Below, in pieces: positions 31,859-43,621 of a stretch of DNA of 64,000 nt (positions are counted from its first letter, which is position 1; every line of letters starts with the position of its first letter). This stretch comes from Mycoemilia scoparia. Lineage: Eukaryota; Kickxellomycota; Kickxellomycetes; Kickxellales; Kickxellaceae. The notes beneath the pieces were generated by a model that saw only the letters and a program-made list of their open reading frames with translations, made no database searches and had not been told where the DNA came from. The stretch spans positions 1 to 64,000 of the forward strand of contig JANBPU010000053.1 of NCBI GenBank assembly GCA_027575805.1, in the 5' to 3' direction. Position numbers and translations under genes: made by a program.

Positions 31859-33354
31859 CTACATTGAAACCGGTAGTAATGGTATAGTGGTTGTTTCTGG
31901 GATATTTGATCCGCACTTGTTTGGTATCAAAGACATCCACGTTTCCAGTATCTTCGCATTGATTGCTTTGCTTTTTACGTTGAATCCATTGTACTGCTTA
32001 TTATAATAAATTGTGCTTTTTATACATTTGAATTGAGTAGATTTGACCTTTATTTCAACAGATCCATAACATTACTTACTTTCATTAGTTAGTATATTTA
32101 CTCTGGACATTTGCAAACACTTTGCATATTTCTCTGCGACATCTAGACAATGAAATGACATTAACAATTTCGATATAAATCAATAGCTGGTCATATTTGA
32201 ACAACAAGCTAATCTAATACCAAGAAATTAACAAAAGTTGCCAGATGTGTGTGTGATTTACACGTGGCTAAGACGTTGAGCAAAAGGATGATATAGTGTA
32301 TTGCAAGACACTTTGAGTTACAAAGAAAGCACAAAGAGCAATTTATGCAGGATCCCAATAAATTGGAAGAGGTGATTGATAAGCCCAAGTCTCTGCCATC
32401 ACAAAGAAAGCAATACAAAGAATCGACATCAAGGAAATTTTGTGTGTATTTCTACAATAGGTCAAGAATAGATTTTATGTGCTCTGTGTCGAAAAAACTG
32501 GTTTAAAAATGGGGCCAATTGTTTCTACAAAAAGCCCATTATTTGTATCAAACTATATGAAAAGAAGAGGTATGCTGCATTCGTTTTCTTGATTAATACC
32601 AAAAACCTCGCCAACGCAGAAATTTGGCTGTGAATAATTACTGATTTCTGGCAAGCCAAAATATTTTATAGACCAGTCAATTTCAAATCAACACACCAAG
32701 ATAACTCGTGAGTATACACACACTGGATATGTTTGGTTCATAGAGGATGAAAGAATGTCTAATGTCATTTAACAAAGCGAGACAGGAATCAATTCTTGAA
32801 TTTAGGGTTGATTTCAAAGGAGTTACAACCATTATATCAATAATCGAATAGAGATGAATAGATAGATAGAGAGAGAATGTGTGTGTGTGTGTGTGTTTAT
32901 ATTTATTTTTTGTAGAGAAGGCATATTCTGGTATAATCAAAGACGTAGAACAGTATAAAAGGGAGAAGAAATGCGAACATGAACTTGGAAAGTTTAAAAT
33001 TTTGTCTATACAGATTATCATTATTATTATCATATTTCTTCAACTATAACACATATATTTATATATCTATTTCCTAATAAATAGCAACAACTATAGTTGT
33101 AGTTTAGGATAAATCCATTGCAATATCAATTATTTGGATTTAAACCTGGATATATAGGGATTTATATATATTTATATACACGATAGAAGCATATCGTCAA
33201 CACAAATCACCAACTCCAATTTCGCATCACAGCAACTGGTAAATATCAATCCAAGACAAGAAGAAAAGCCGCCACTAACAAAACAACATTGGTTAGTAAA
33301 TTACAACTCCTAACAGAATTTGTTTTGTGTACATGGTATATCTGAAAGATTAGG
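31859..33354. other. Intergenic, no gene seen
   Basis: AT-rich, with a (TG)n microsatellite at about 32879-32896 and a CACGTG string at 32261-32266. A long T-rich, pyrimidine-poor leader precedes the next gene. No supported coding frame. Confidence 0.5.
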
Positions 33355-34101
33355 ATGTTCGATTTGAGATATTTGTTACCCAGCTGCTTTGGATCGACAA
33401 CGAAATCACACGACAGAACAAGAAGCATCGACTCTACTACTGCCACTATTGACACTACTTCGATTATAAATAACAATAATAGCGGAGATAATAGTGTATC
33501 ACAATACAACGCCTTGAAATCAAACATGACCGTCCAGCAAACCAATAATACTTCAGTAGCAGGTGTTTCTACTTCATTGTCGACCATGGCAGCATCATCA
33601 TCATCCCAAGCAGAATCCGTAAATAACAACAACAATACGGAGTATCAATCCACATCCACAACAAATGTGTCAAAGCCACCTCCTCGACCAACTTATGCAA
33701 ACATTGCGGCATCTCAGCCACCACCACCAACGACATCATCATCTACATCCACAAATCTAAATAGTAAATTCAAAACATTGGGAACAAATCCAGATAAATT
33801 GGCTCAACAACAACAACAACAGCAAAGCCTTAACAAAACAACAGAACTTGAATTTGTAAAATCAAAATACAAAATTGAAGCTACACCAGAGCGCCGTGAA
33901 GCCCAGGTCCGTGCTCGTAGGAGATATCCGGATTGTCCAATTGTTGCCCAGAACTTTGGCGGATCACTTATCGCCGCCAGAAGATTACATAGTAACAGCA
34001 GTAGTACTATGGTCAGTGCAATGAAATTGGATATTTCTCAATCCGGACTATCTAACGATAATAACCATGTAGCTCAATCTGTTCCTCCAACTTCTTCATA
34101 A
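33355..34101 (+). CDS. Unknown serine/threonine/asparagine-rich protein
   Basis: A single exon of 248 residues. I recognise no family. The first 14 residues (MFDLRYLLPSCFGS) are hydrophobic and could form a membrane-binding helix. Most of the protein is low complexity (Ser, Thr, Asn, and a Gln run near residue 155). Two parts look constrained: KPPPRPTYANIAASQPPPP, a proline-rich stretch that could bind SH3 or WW domains, and the basic block KSKYKIEATPERREAQVRA near residue 185, followed by a run of arginines and YPDCPIVAQNFGG. An RVS167-like SH3 protein is in the same window, but any partnership is only speculation. Confidence 0.55.
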   Translation: MFDLRYLLPSCFGSTTKSHDRTRSIDSTTATIDTTSIINNNNSGDNSVSQYNALKSNMTVQQTNNTSVAGVSTSLSTMAASSSSQAESVNNNNNTEYQSTSTTNVSKPPPRPTYANIAASQPPPPTTSSSTSTNLNSKFKTLGTNPDKLAQQQQQQQSLNKTTELEFVKSKYKIEATPERREAQVRARRRYPDCPIVAQNFGGSLIAARRLHSNSSSTMVSAMKLDISQSGLSNDNNHVAQSVPPTSS

Positions 34102-34261
34102 AGATAGTTGGTGATATTTTGTAATGATTGTAGAACAGGTTTCTTTAGACAAAAAGGCTGCATTTGATTCAAGCACTTGGTTAGCCATTGCGATATGGAT
34201 ATAAACATATATTATATAAATCTAGTTGTTTTATTTAAATTTTTATCTTTTGTTTATTTTT

Positions 34262-34297
<36 letters not shown>

Positions 34298-37200
34298 CAC
34301 ATTAAATGCTGTAAATAAATATTTGAGTCGAAATAATGTGATAAGATGTTTGATATGTGTGGAAAATACAAAATATTGAAAAGTAAACAAACAATTTGTG
34401 AAAATCAAATGTTTGTTAATGAAAAATGGGTAAACAAACAAATTGGGATATAATGGGGTTAATCTCATGTTGAACGAAACAGTGAGTGGACGATGAGCGA
34501 AATAAAGGGGGTTGGGAGGGAAGGGATATGGTACAGAGTCAAAAAAACTGTAGTAGTTGTAGAAAGAGGGCTTGTGGGTGTAACCATATAGTAATGTAAC
34601 ACCAACTATTGCTGCAGAAGCAAGGGCCAGTGACATACATACATACATACATATATGCAAATGTGCCTACGGAAAAAATAGTACATTTGTATAAACAAAC
34701 CACGCCGATAAATTGAGAAAAAAGTCGCTGCAAAGTAATGGCAGTAGAAGCGAGTGAGCTTCTGTGATGTTGAAGTTGTGGTGGATCCGAAATATAAACA
34801 AACCAAATCCAATTAACCCATTGTCTTTAAAAAGGTTGGGCTGCTGGGTGGAAAGATTGGAAACTCCTCCTATACACATAAAGCAATTCTTTGAAATGGT
34901 TTGTTTTATATAAAAACAAATCGGACCCAGGAGAGACTGACTGGCAGGGATGATCATTCGAGCTGAAGTAGAATTGTGTGGTTTAGTCTAGCCTGAAGGT
35001 AGTTTTGAAGGAGAACATATACACCATACTACTCAAGCTGACAAAATAATAGCAGAGCGGGAGTAGTTTTACCCATTCAACAGGAACAATACGGAAAAGA
35101 CCTAAAGCTACATTCCAAGCCAATCTTTGATTCCCATTATTATTTGATCCTTTGTTCTCGTGTGTATCACTTGGAAGATCGAAGCAAAGAAATCGACCGA
35201 AAAAAAAGAATAAAAAGGATGAGTGAATGATCTAAAACAGCGATGATATTGGCAATTTGTGCACTCGCTGACTCACACAATCGTTCAGTTGCGCTTTGGA
35301 AGACCTTTTGGAGCCAAATCACGTTCCCTTTAGCTTATTTGTTGTTTATCATCGGGATTGGCCAATTTGGCAGAGTCGCCTTTAAAGGTGTACCAGGATG
35401 TTACCTTGGATACTAGCCAATCATCGCCATGATTCCAGCTGAAATGTATGGGTTATGTGCCGATTCGCAGGGAGTGTGGGAGAGTATACATGTCTGTTCC
35501 CTTTTGGTAGATAATTAGCCATTTGGATAGATTATAGTGAATCATACCAAATGCCAAAGAAGAGCTGCTGGCGGTGGTGCTTGGGCATATGTGCGATGAA
35601 GCCTTTAACTGCACATATATAGCAATCCAAGCATGGTACTGATGGTGGTAGGGGTGGATTGACAGGATCTCCTGGCTTACTTTGTATTTCGAGCTCGAGG
35701 CGATGTATAATCAGTATAATGAAGCTTGGTTTGGTATCCTCAGCGGCTGAATAGATGCAATGTAATGCGTGTGTGGTGAGGCTGTACATTTATTTACATT
35801 GCAAGTTAACACAACGCAGATTTAGAAACATGGCACCACCAGCACCAGCGCAGTGGTGGATGCAACGATGGTAGCAGCAACAACGGTAATTGTACTAGAA
35901 AAGACACTTTTAACAACCACAGATACACCACACCATGTGCATAGATACATACAGGCACAGAAGGCTTAATAAGCCCCCAATGTAGCTTTTTTTGAAGCAG
36001 AAACATGCTGGTTGATGCATATGATTGGCCACAGACAACTAAAGCAGAGAGAAGGCGCAGTGGATCCCAGATTTGAAGATGCAGTGTGAGAGTGTGAGTT
36101 TCAGAGTGCTCTTGCTCGTCGTCTCTGACTGTAATCTCGCCTCGGTTCTTCACTCTTCTTTAACATGATTGTGAGTGCAGTGTGGAGACACTTTCTTTCG
36201 TTCAGCGCGCACACACACACACACACCACACTGTCCATGAATGTGCATAATAACAGTCGCAAACCTCAAAAACAAAGGCATATATAATCACGTCTACTGG
36301 CTCGCCCACTCATACCTATTCGCACATTCGCACATCTCACATGTGTTTGCAAGAACAATAGAGAAATAAATGCTGTCCTCCTATTTAGCCAATATATGCA
36401 TTATGCGTGGCTGGCAGAGGAGAGAGTGGGAAGAAAGAAAAAGATATTTAGCTCAGATCGTCATCGTCATTATTATCACCATCACCATCACCATCATCAT
36501 TATGTATCATCGTTAGAGGAGCTGCTGTATTTGTTGGCTGTCTGAAAAAAGTGCGAGACTTGGTGAATTTTAGAACCCAGAAAAGGCTCCAGAAGTCCTA
36601 AAAGCCATTCATTCTTTTTAGTTACGCCTTTTTAGGCATGTATGTATGGCTGCTATTCGATGGTGTTTCTGTGCTATGACCCAGACAGGCAGCTGGATAG
36701 ATAATGATACCCACGTTTGTGGGTGCAATTGGAATCCTTTTATCCACCCCTCCTCCTTTGCTACCTGCCTCTCAGGTTGTTTGTGCGTGTTTACTCATGC
36801 ATCAAGTGCCTGCCTAACAAAAACACAATCAGCGTCTCCCCTGCTTTGTAGCCGCTTCCGTTGCTGCCTCAGAAGCATGTACGTTCCTCTACTTTGAGCC
36901 TGGCTCACACGCGCACATTCGCTAGCCCCATCCCCCCCACTCGTTGGCTTTTCTGCTTACTGCAAATGTCCCTATGTTCTTTTTGCACTCACACCCATAG
37001 CATTCTTATTTTCTGCCCATGGTGATGCACCAATGCTAGGCGCTGTAATGCATGTGTCAAAAATATTAATTACTTAAAAGCCTTGTCTTGGCCCAGCCCC
37101 CACAAATATCCCATCAACGCTCGCTTCAACCCCAAGCGCTTTCCCCTATCTTTTTGATCTTCCTTTTCTATTCTCTGTCTTCTGTCTTCTGTTTTCGCCT

Positions 37201-37797
37201 TGGCCCATATGTGCTACAGCTGATTATCAGTACACATTATATACAAGTACATACACAACTCTGTATCGAGAACAAATCTCTCCCTTCAATAGTACAATCG
37301 TTACAAAATATTGGCTAATAGCCTGTGATCTTTATTACACTTCATTTCCTTCCTATAAACAATCCTATCAATCCAAAAAACACCATCACTCCATTCTTTT
37401 ATATCCTTCCACCAATCTACCACTTGTTCTCTCTCTCTCTCTCTCTCTCTCTGCTTGTCCATCATTTCCACCTATTTAATCCTAATACTACTGCTATTTA
37501 CTCCACTCTTATATTTAGACCCAACTATCACTACTACTTTCTTTTTGCCTTTTACACATCATTTATCTAAAACTCTATACATAATTGACCCTTCTAGTTA
37601 GTGTATTGGCACAACCGTTAATATTTACTATATACCATCCACACATTTATAAACTTACACATATACTATCCGACTACTCATCTGTGGCTTATTAACGCAC
37701 AACTGTGACGATATAAAAATCTAGACGAAACTCATGATTATATGCGAGTTAGCTGTCCACTAATTTATACCACATTCTTGCTGAAACCGTGTTGATT
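34102..37797. other. 3.7-kb noncoding stretch with microsatellites and an R2 repeat
   Basis: No supported gene. Simple repeats are (AAT)n near 34267-34299, (ACAT)n at about 34636-34653, (CA)n near 36208-36226, (ATC)n near 36460-36503 and (CT)n at about 37431-37452. An R2 copy lies at 35340-35520. The last 700 bases are pyrimidine-rich and look like the promoter and leader of the N/S/Q-rich gene. Long upstream regions are typical of fungal regulators. Confidence 0.5.
35340..35520 (+). repeat. Dispersed repeat family R2, copy d
   Basis: Reads TTTAAAGGTGTACCAGGATG, TTACCTTGGATACTAGCC, TATGTGCCGATTCGCAGGG and AGTGTGGGAG. These match, in order and reverse-complemented, the distal half of copy b at 22608-22787. 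Confidence 0.65.
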
Positions 37798-40101
37798 ATG
37801 GCCACCCCGGATATCAAACTATCTGTCACTTCTATGCCTTCTCATCACCACTACAACCACCAATTTAACCACCAGTTTTTATCTCAACAACCACAGTCCC
37901 AGCAGGAGCGGCAACAACAGCTACAGGCCCAGCAACCACCTGTATCTGTACCAATGTCTATTAATCCAGTCATTGCAAATAATCCACAACTTAGTGGTCT
38001 TTCTTTGGCTACTGCTAGATTCGGTAGCGAAAATACCAACAACAGCAATAATATGAATGCCAATAACTCTACTGGTTCTTATAGTGTTCCCCTATCGGCC
38101 CCGATATTCCCAACATCAAGCTCAGCATGGCCCAATGCGAATCATATATGGCAGGGTTTTAATCACCAAACATCGTCTGCGGCAGCTTCAGCCAATACTA
38201 CCATTGCGACCTCAACATCTATTAGCAATGATGCCGAAAATAACAACAACAGCAGCAGCAATAGTAATATTGATCTCCAAACATTAATGCTTGCCCAACC
38301 CATGAATCATCCAAGCATTAGCACGGGTAGTTCCAATACTTCTAACACCAATGACATTCAAAATGTCAACAATAACAGCGGGAACAGTATGTATGGGAGC
38401 CAAGTGCTGGATAATAATAAAGCACAGAATCCTTCTGACCAGATTCAGCAACAGCAGAGATTAATGATGTTACAAAGACAGTTAATGTCTATGATGTCTG
38501 CTGGAAATTCTGGCAATAGCAACAGCAACAATATTTCCAACAAGCAGCAAGCCACCGGCGCAATTCCCAACAATAATATAGCAAATACCGACTCACAGCT
38601 TGCACTTCTCCGTAATGCCTATCTTAACCAGCTGTTTTCCTCCACAAGCCAAAATTCTGGCGCTACTTTAGCCCGAAACGCATCTACTTCAACTAAATCA
38701 CCTTCGGTAGCTTCCACATCCTCACAAACATCATCTAACAGCAATACCAACAACACTGCTAATTCAAACAACCCTATAAATACTCAATTCCAACAGCAGC
38801 AACATCAGTTCATGGTTAATTCTAACCTAGCAGCGGATAATAGTAGCAATGAGCAACAGCAACGACAGCATTATTTACAATTCATTTCGAATTTCTCGGC
38901 AGCAAACGGAGGTGTTAATGGACAGCAGCACGGTCTGTATAGGCGCCACTCGACGCCAGTCGCAACAGCCGCCAACACTTCTGGAACGACATCAGCATCA
39001 TTGGGACCGGGTGGTCTTGATCAAACGGCTTCAACATCAAGCTTCATGTCACCAATGGGATCTGTGGACCCTGTCATTCCACGCAGGGCCTCATCAAATT
39101 TTGTCCCTAGAAGGAATATTAGCAATAGTAGTAATGGTAACACAACATCGGCAATTAGCCTTGGTGGCGGTATAGCAACATCGTCATTATCCGAGAATAA
39201 CAGTAATAACAATGATGGCAATGTGGCTTTTCCTGCATCAAAGAGACATAAAAGTGTAACACCAAACAATACAGCTGGCAGTGCTGCGGCTTCATCTACG
39301 GGTGCAGCAGGTGGAGGTGGAGGAGGTATTTTTGGAGCCGCGGCTGCAGGGCCAATTAATAGCGTCAGTAACACCAGTGCTACTGGAAATATTTCTAATT
39401 GCTCGCTGTTTTTGGCAAATTGTGCAGGAGAGCCGAGTAAAACACTCCTTGCATCAATGGTTGACTTTGACAAGCTGATCCAAAATCCATTCTTGATCAA
39501 CAGTATATGTTTAGAAGATTTGAGTGCAGCATTTGGCAAACCTACCGGTGACAGTGGCAACGCCGATAGTGATAGAGACAGCAGGAATGGAAGAAATGGA
39601 CTCAATGAGGGCAGTCCTATCAAGAAAATAAAGTCCGAATTTGATGATAAGCCACCACTTTCGTCATCATCTTCAACCCCCGACAAAAAGGCCAGAAGTT
39701 TAGTAAATGATAACACCAACAACAGCAGCTCAGCAACAGCTGAGGGGGCAGTGATTAGCAAAAAGAGCGCAAAAAACCCATGCAGATTCCCTAGTGCAAA
39801 TCCTATTGTCTCAGCGCTTCAAAGACAGATTGGGTTACTATCACAAGGCGTTGTTTTGGTCCGTCAGCAGCAGCAGCAGCAGCAGCGCCAATCTTCTTCT
39901 ACCCCGGTTCCACTGGTCGTTCCTTCACAAAATAACAGTAATGGTCAGTTCCAGCGTTTTATTAATTCTTCCTCTGGTGGAACCGAATTGCTAAGGAGAG
40001 CTAGCGGGACTCCACTCAGCAACGCCACCTCATCAACAACACCAACGCCCTCTTCATTGGTACCAGGTGTAGTCGGTGGAATAAAACGCAAAGACCGGTA
40101 A
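37798..40101 (+). CDS. Large Asn/Ser/Gln-rich, probably nuclear regulatory protein
   Basis: A single exon of 767 residues. An in-frame ATG three codons earlier is possible; MATPDIKLS was chosen. It is dominated by Asn, Ser, Gln and Thr runs, with little ordered sequence. The more complex parts are a helical Met/Gln block (RLMMLQRQLMSMMS, near residue 222), NCSLFLANCAGEPSKTLLA with MVDFDKLIQNPFLINSICL near residues 535-575, and NPCRFPSANPIVSALQRQIG near the end. SPIKKIKSEF is a likely nuclear signal. Three protein kinase A consensus sites (RRHS near 382, RRAS near 429 and 733) suggest cAMP control. No DNA-binding domain is seen, so calling it a transcription factor would be too strong. The prion-like composition is typical of fungal regulators. 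Confidence 0.65.
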   Translation: MATPDIKLSVTSMPSHHHYNHQFNHQFLSQQPQSQQERQQQLQAQQPPVSVPMSINPVIANNPQLSGLSLATARFGSENTNNSNNMNANNSTGSYSVPLSAPIFPTSSSAWPNANHIWQGFNHQTSSAAASANTTIATSTSISNDAENNNNSSSNSNIDLQTLMLAQPMNHPSISTGSSNTSNTNDIQNVNNNSGNSMYGSQVLDNNKAQNPSDQIQQQQRLMMLQRQLMSMMSAGNSGNSNSNNISNKQQATGAIPNNNIANTDSQLALLRNAYLNQLFSSTSQNSGATLARNASTSTKSPSVASTSSQTSSNSNTNNTANSNNPINTQFQQQQHQFMVNSNLAADNSSNEQQQRQHYLQFISNFSAANGGVNGQQHGLYRRHSTPVATAANTSGTTSASLGPGGLDQTASTSSFMSPMGSVDPVIPRRASSNFVPRRNISNSSNGNTTSAISLGGGIATSSLSENNSNNNDGNVAFPASKRHKSVTPNNTAGSAAASSTGAAGGGGGGIFGAAAAGPINSVSNTSATGNISNCSLFLANCAGEPSKTLLASMVDFDKLIQNPFLINSICLEDLSAAFGKPTGDSGNADSDRDSRNGRNGLNEGSPIKKIKSEFDDKPPLSSSSSTPDKKARSLVNDNTNNSSSATAEGAVISKKSAKNPCRFPSANPIVSALQRQIGLLSQGVVLVRQQQQQQQRQSSSTPVPLVVPSQNNSNGQFQRFINSSSGGTELLRRASGTPLSNATSSTTPTPSSLVPGVVGGIKRKDR

Positions 40102-40457
40102 AATATAATTCAGCTGACAAGACCAAGACCATTGCTAAATCACGCCGCCACACTATTTACCCGCCTAAACTTGGCCCCACGGTAATAGTATAACATCAAA
40201 AGACTTATTTGAATAACTAATAATAACAAACAATAATTTATGAAGCCTTTTTATAGTAACATTTACAAGCTTCCCTTTATTTTTTGAAGCCATACATTTA
40301 TGCGCGTGTATTTTTAATAATAAACAACCCAAGCATTTAATAGTTGCATAAACTATGTTTTTATAACCGGGCAAAATGAGTAAATAGAAATCCGAACTTT
40401 CTAAATGGAGTATGGTGATTATGTCGGATAAAAGAAAAAAGTATGATTATATGAATG

Positions 40458-40546
40458 ATAGTTTTTGAAGGGTACCTTTTACTGGTCAATGATTATAGGC
40501 GCAACCACAGCCAAATGAGCGACTAAGTCTTCAAAAATAGTCTCAC
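40458..40546. mobile_element. Diverged family-A miniature element (copy A7)
   Basis: Keeps GTTTTTGAAGGGTACC, GTCAATGATTATAGGCGCAA with CCACAGCCAAATG, and TCTTCAAAAATAGTCTCACA. It is shorter than the best copies, with an internal deletion, and runs in the opposite orientation to A4. Confidence 0.65.
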
Positions 40547-41267
40547 ATATGGAAGAGTTTAGTTATGATAGAGGTCTTCTTGGGCTATATTGTCACACGA
40601 CATACGGACCAAAGGTCTGAATGAAGGAGTGGGAGCCACATGTATCAAATCATAGGTTCTGATGAATGAATTAGCCACCATTGTGCATTAAGTGAGCTAT
40701 AAAGAGATTAGTGATACTATCAATCACTCAAAAGCTTGATGTGCTGTTTTAGTGAATTTGAATATGAGATGCCAGAAGATCAGCTGAATGTAAACGTTTG
40801 TTTACATTTCGGCAGTTGAATAAAGAATGTTTGAAAGCGTGGTTTCCGTTTTTACTCCTCTATTGAGGTTATCAATACTCTATTGTTGATTCGGATTTGT
40901 TTACTTGGCCATGTCTCCGAACATCACCCTTTTAATGCCAATGTGTCAGTATGTAAAATTGCGGTAGCTAAATGGAGTAAGAGTGTGCAACCATTAAACT
41001 CCGGTTTGAAATTGTGTACCATGTTCATAAATTATTTCGTAAAAAATTGTAAAATTTCGAGATTGTAATAATAATTGTATAATCTGGGTTTATATCACTA
41101 GCTGGGTTTCCAAATATTAAATTGTATACCTACACCTTTGAGGCTATGTATATATAAATAAGCTCTGCTATTGGTAATACTAATGATCGTAGTGGAAGAG
41201 GGGGGAGGGAGTGTAGATTATCTTTGTACAGAACCAGCAAATGCATCAAGATAGGGTATATTAATTT

Positions 41268-41540
41268 TTAAACCAACGTCAATGAGAGATTACATCGATG
41301 TTGATACCTTTTTCTGTTCAAACCACCAATGAGATTACCAGTACTAGGGATAAAACTAGCGTCACCAAGGGAACTATTAATAAGATCAGGAGTATCAGGA
41401 AGGCCGTTGTCTAAGCTGGGAGGGAGTCTGAGATCATTGCCAAGTTTCTTGTTTGAACCAGAGGAAGGATTATTGTCAGTTGCAATAGTGGTAAGAGCAA
41501 AAGCAGAAACATATATAACAGCAAATTTTGTAAAATGTAT
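41268..41540 (-). pseudogene. Secreted-protein paralogue with ATG start changed to ATA
   Basis: A minus-strand frame of 90 codons that starts with ATA instead of ATG: HFTKFAVIYVSAFALTTIA follows it. This resembles, over the signal peptide, the start of the secreted protein at 20167 (HFIKFTAISVLAFALAAVA). A polar Asn/Pro/Ser/Leu-rich region (LGNDLRLPPSLDNGLPDTP) comes next. A dibasic site NRKRYQH at about residues 77-81 would give a short tail. In-frame stops lie two codons upstream, so no alternative ATG exists in the same exon. It is most likely a pseudogene with a lost start; a small upstream exon cannot be ruled out. Confidence 0.5.
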
Positions 41541-41779
41541 TCGGTGCTATGGTATTATATTGTCTGTGCAAATATATAAAAATGTATAAGAATCGTAATG
41601 CTAGTAGTGGTGGTGGTGGGAGAAAAGAAGGTTAGGATAATAAATGTTCCTGGGGGTGAAGACACGCCAAATTATTTTAAAAATGTAGCTTGTTTATCTG
41701 TTTTCAAAGGGAAAGAGAGAGATGTCACATTAATGAATAAAAATGCCAGAATCTTCCTTGAAGAAAGTGTACTAGAATG

Positions 41780-41870
41780 ATTCCCTAGATAATGGCCAAT
41801 AATCTGTCATACTCCAGCTAATTTGTATGGGTTGAATTGCAGGGAATGTACAAGGGTACTTGAAATAGCA
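41780..41870 (+). repeat. Dispersed repeat family R2, copy e (fragment)
   Basis: Reads AGATAATGGCCAATAATCTG, CCAGCTAATTTGTATGGG and GCAGGGAATGTACAAGG, as in copies b and d. Confidence 0.6.
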
Positions 41871-42062
41871 TTACTTTCTTTTTATTATTACTATTTGATC
41901 TACTCATCACCCATAAGCTAGTTAGTATATTTTTATTAGTAGTACTATAATATGATATAATAAAAATAAAATAATAATGAATTTTTGACTATGCATTTAT
42001 ATTTCACTTCATATTTATAGACAATCTTTTTACAAAGTAGAAAACCTTCCCAAGGAGAGAAA

Positions 42063-43020
42063 TGGGAAGAAATAATTTATAGGTTTATATTAATGACACA
42101 GTCTTAGTCCCAAAACTAGAGGATAAGAATCCTTATGCTGTCAAGGAGGAGGTCTGTACAAGGATATTAAATACCCTCAGCAAGGACCTATACTACAAAT
42201 ACATCGAGATAGAAAGCCCAGTAGATATATTAAAAAAAATCAAAAAGGACTTTGACGACTCCACTACAAAAAATTGGTACAACACCTTTAACCAATTCCT
42301 TTGCTTAAAGGCTCCATTGAACAAAAAGGTTGCCCAATTCTGCAATAAACTAATAACCCTGGTCTCCCATCTGCCAAAGAGCACTGAAGTTAACCAGCTA
42401 TTCGTCACCAAGCTGTTTACACATCTTCTGCCCTGATACTCTAGCATCACCTTCGAAATCTAAGATAATGAAGATGACTTTAACACAGCCATTAACAGAA
42501 TCATGGAAAGAGTAAATGCAAAAGAAAGGAGAAGGAAATTTATGAATGGTCAATACATACAAAGTGGGAGACCCCAGAGACCCCCAAAATCATCTGATGG
42601 TAGCTATCATACAACCAGTCCAAACTCTTAAGACCAAGACATAGCTTCTCCTACCATAAAAAAGGAAACACACACTGCAAAGAAGGTTGTGCATTCTTCA
42701 AAGAATGCATAGCTTTCTAGCACTGTGGAATGGCTTCTAGACTATGGTTCTTCCCATCACTACTGCAACAGTAGATCTCTCTTCTCAATGTACACTAAAT
42801 GTGACCCAGTAGAGATCCAGATGGCATCAGGTACTAAAATTATTTATGACTCAGGCACAGTAGACATACAGATCAATGGCAACACAGTAACACTAAACAA
42901 TGTGTACTACACTCCTTCATTCGACAGTAACCTTTTCTCTTTCTCATAGCTTGTCAACAGTGGATACAAGTCAGAACTCACAGAGTCTGGTGGCTCCATT
43001 GTGATCAATGTAAAGTATAA
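42063..43020 (+). mobile_element. Decayed Ty1/copia retrotransposon fragment (gag to protease)
   Basis: One reading frame can be followed from about 42100 to 43010 despite five stop codons (one TGA, two TAA, two TAG). It reads like a copia gag (DILKKIKKDFDDS, NTFNQFLCLKAPLNKKVAQF) and then an aspartic protease start, EWLLDYGSSHHYCNSRSLF. There the usual active-site D-S-G is D-Y-G, so the protease would be dead. The next strands (MASGTKIIYDSGTV, LNNVYYTPSFDSNLFSFS) also fit. Integrase and reverse transcriptase are missing and no terminal repeats were found. This is an old, inactive fragment. The bases after 43020 become AT-rich without signal. Confidence 0.8.
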
Positions 43021-43621
43021 AATAATGTATATAATAAACAAGTCTTTGAGAATCTTTATATTAAAATATAAATTAAAAATATTCCAAAGTTACTATTAAA
43101 ATGATAAAAGTAAGCTATTGTTATCAAAACTAGAAAAAGGGGTAATTATGGGTAATAATATAAAAATAATGTTGTAATAATACAACAGTATTTTTATTAT
43201 GGGTTTTCTTGGGTGTCTATACTAAACTTTAGCTAATACTTTTTTGGTGTAATGATACTAAATATACAAGAGTACACAACCTTACTAATTTAGATTGTTT
43301 CATATTAAAATCACTATTTACTATTTAATTTTAATGACTAAGCTGTACACCATTTATTCTAATAGCCAAAAACAATTATCACATTGAAAATTAATTTGTT
43401 TAGGGTAAAGAAATGATATAATTTAAATCTCCCATAACTTTTAAGTTACTAAAGTATCATCAATCAACAAAGAAACTAAACCGAATAGAACAAAGTACCA
43501 TTACTTTCTGTAAATCCTTTCTCATATCTTTTTATTTGTCTCAATCATAACTATCCAAGAATACATTGAACATAAAAACATAGACAGCATCCAGTGCCAA
43601 TAAGAGATCAGTCAAGTAAAA
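43021..43621. other. Very AT-rich spacer
   Basis: No gene or repeat family recognised. It separates the retroelement fragment from the TMEM208 homologue. Confidence 0.5.

Larger units (their letters stand above)
40102..42060. other. Intergenic, repeats and relics
   Basis: Contains a family-A element (40458-40546), the start-less secreted frame at 41268-41540 and an R2 fragment at 41780-41870. AT-rich DNA otherwise. Confidence 0.55.

Noticed and set aside
39021..39761. 246-residue minus-strand frame
   Set aside because: It is antisense to the N/S/Q-rich gene and made of leucine runs that mirror serine and asparagine codons.
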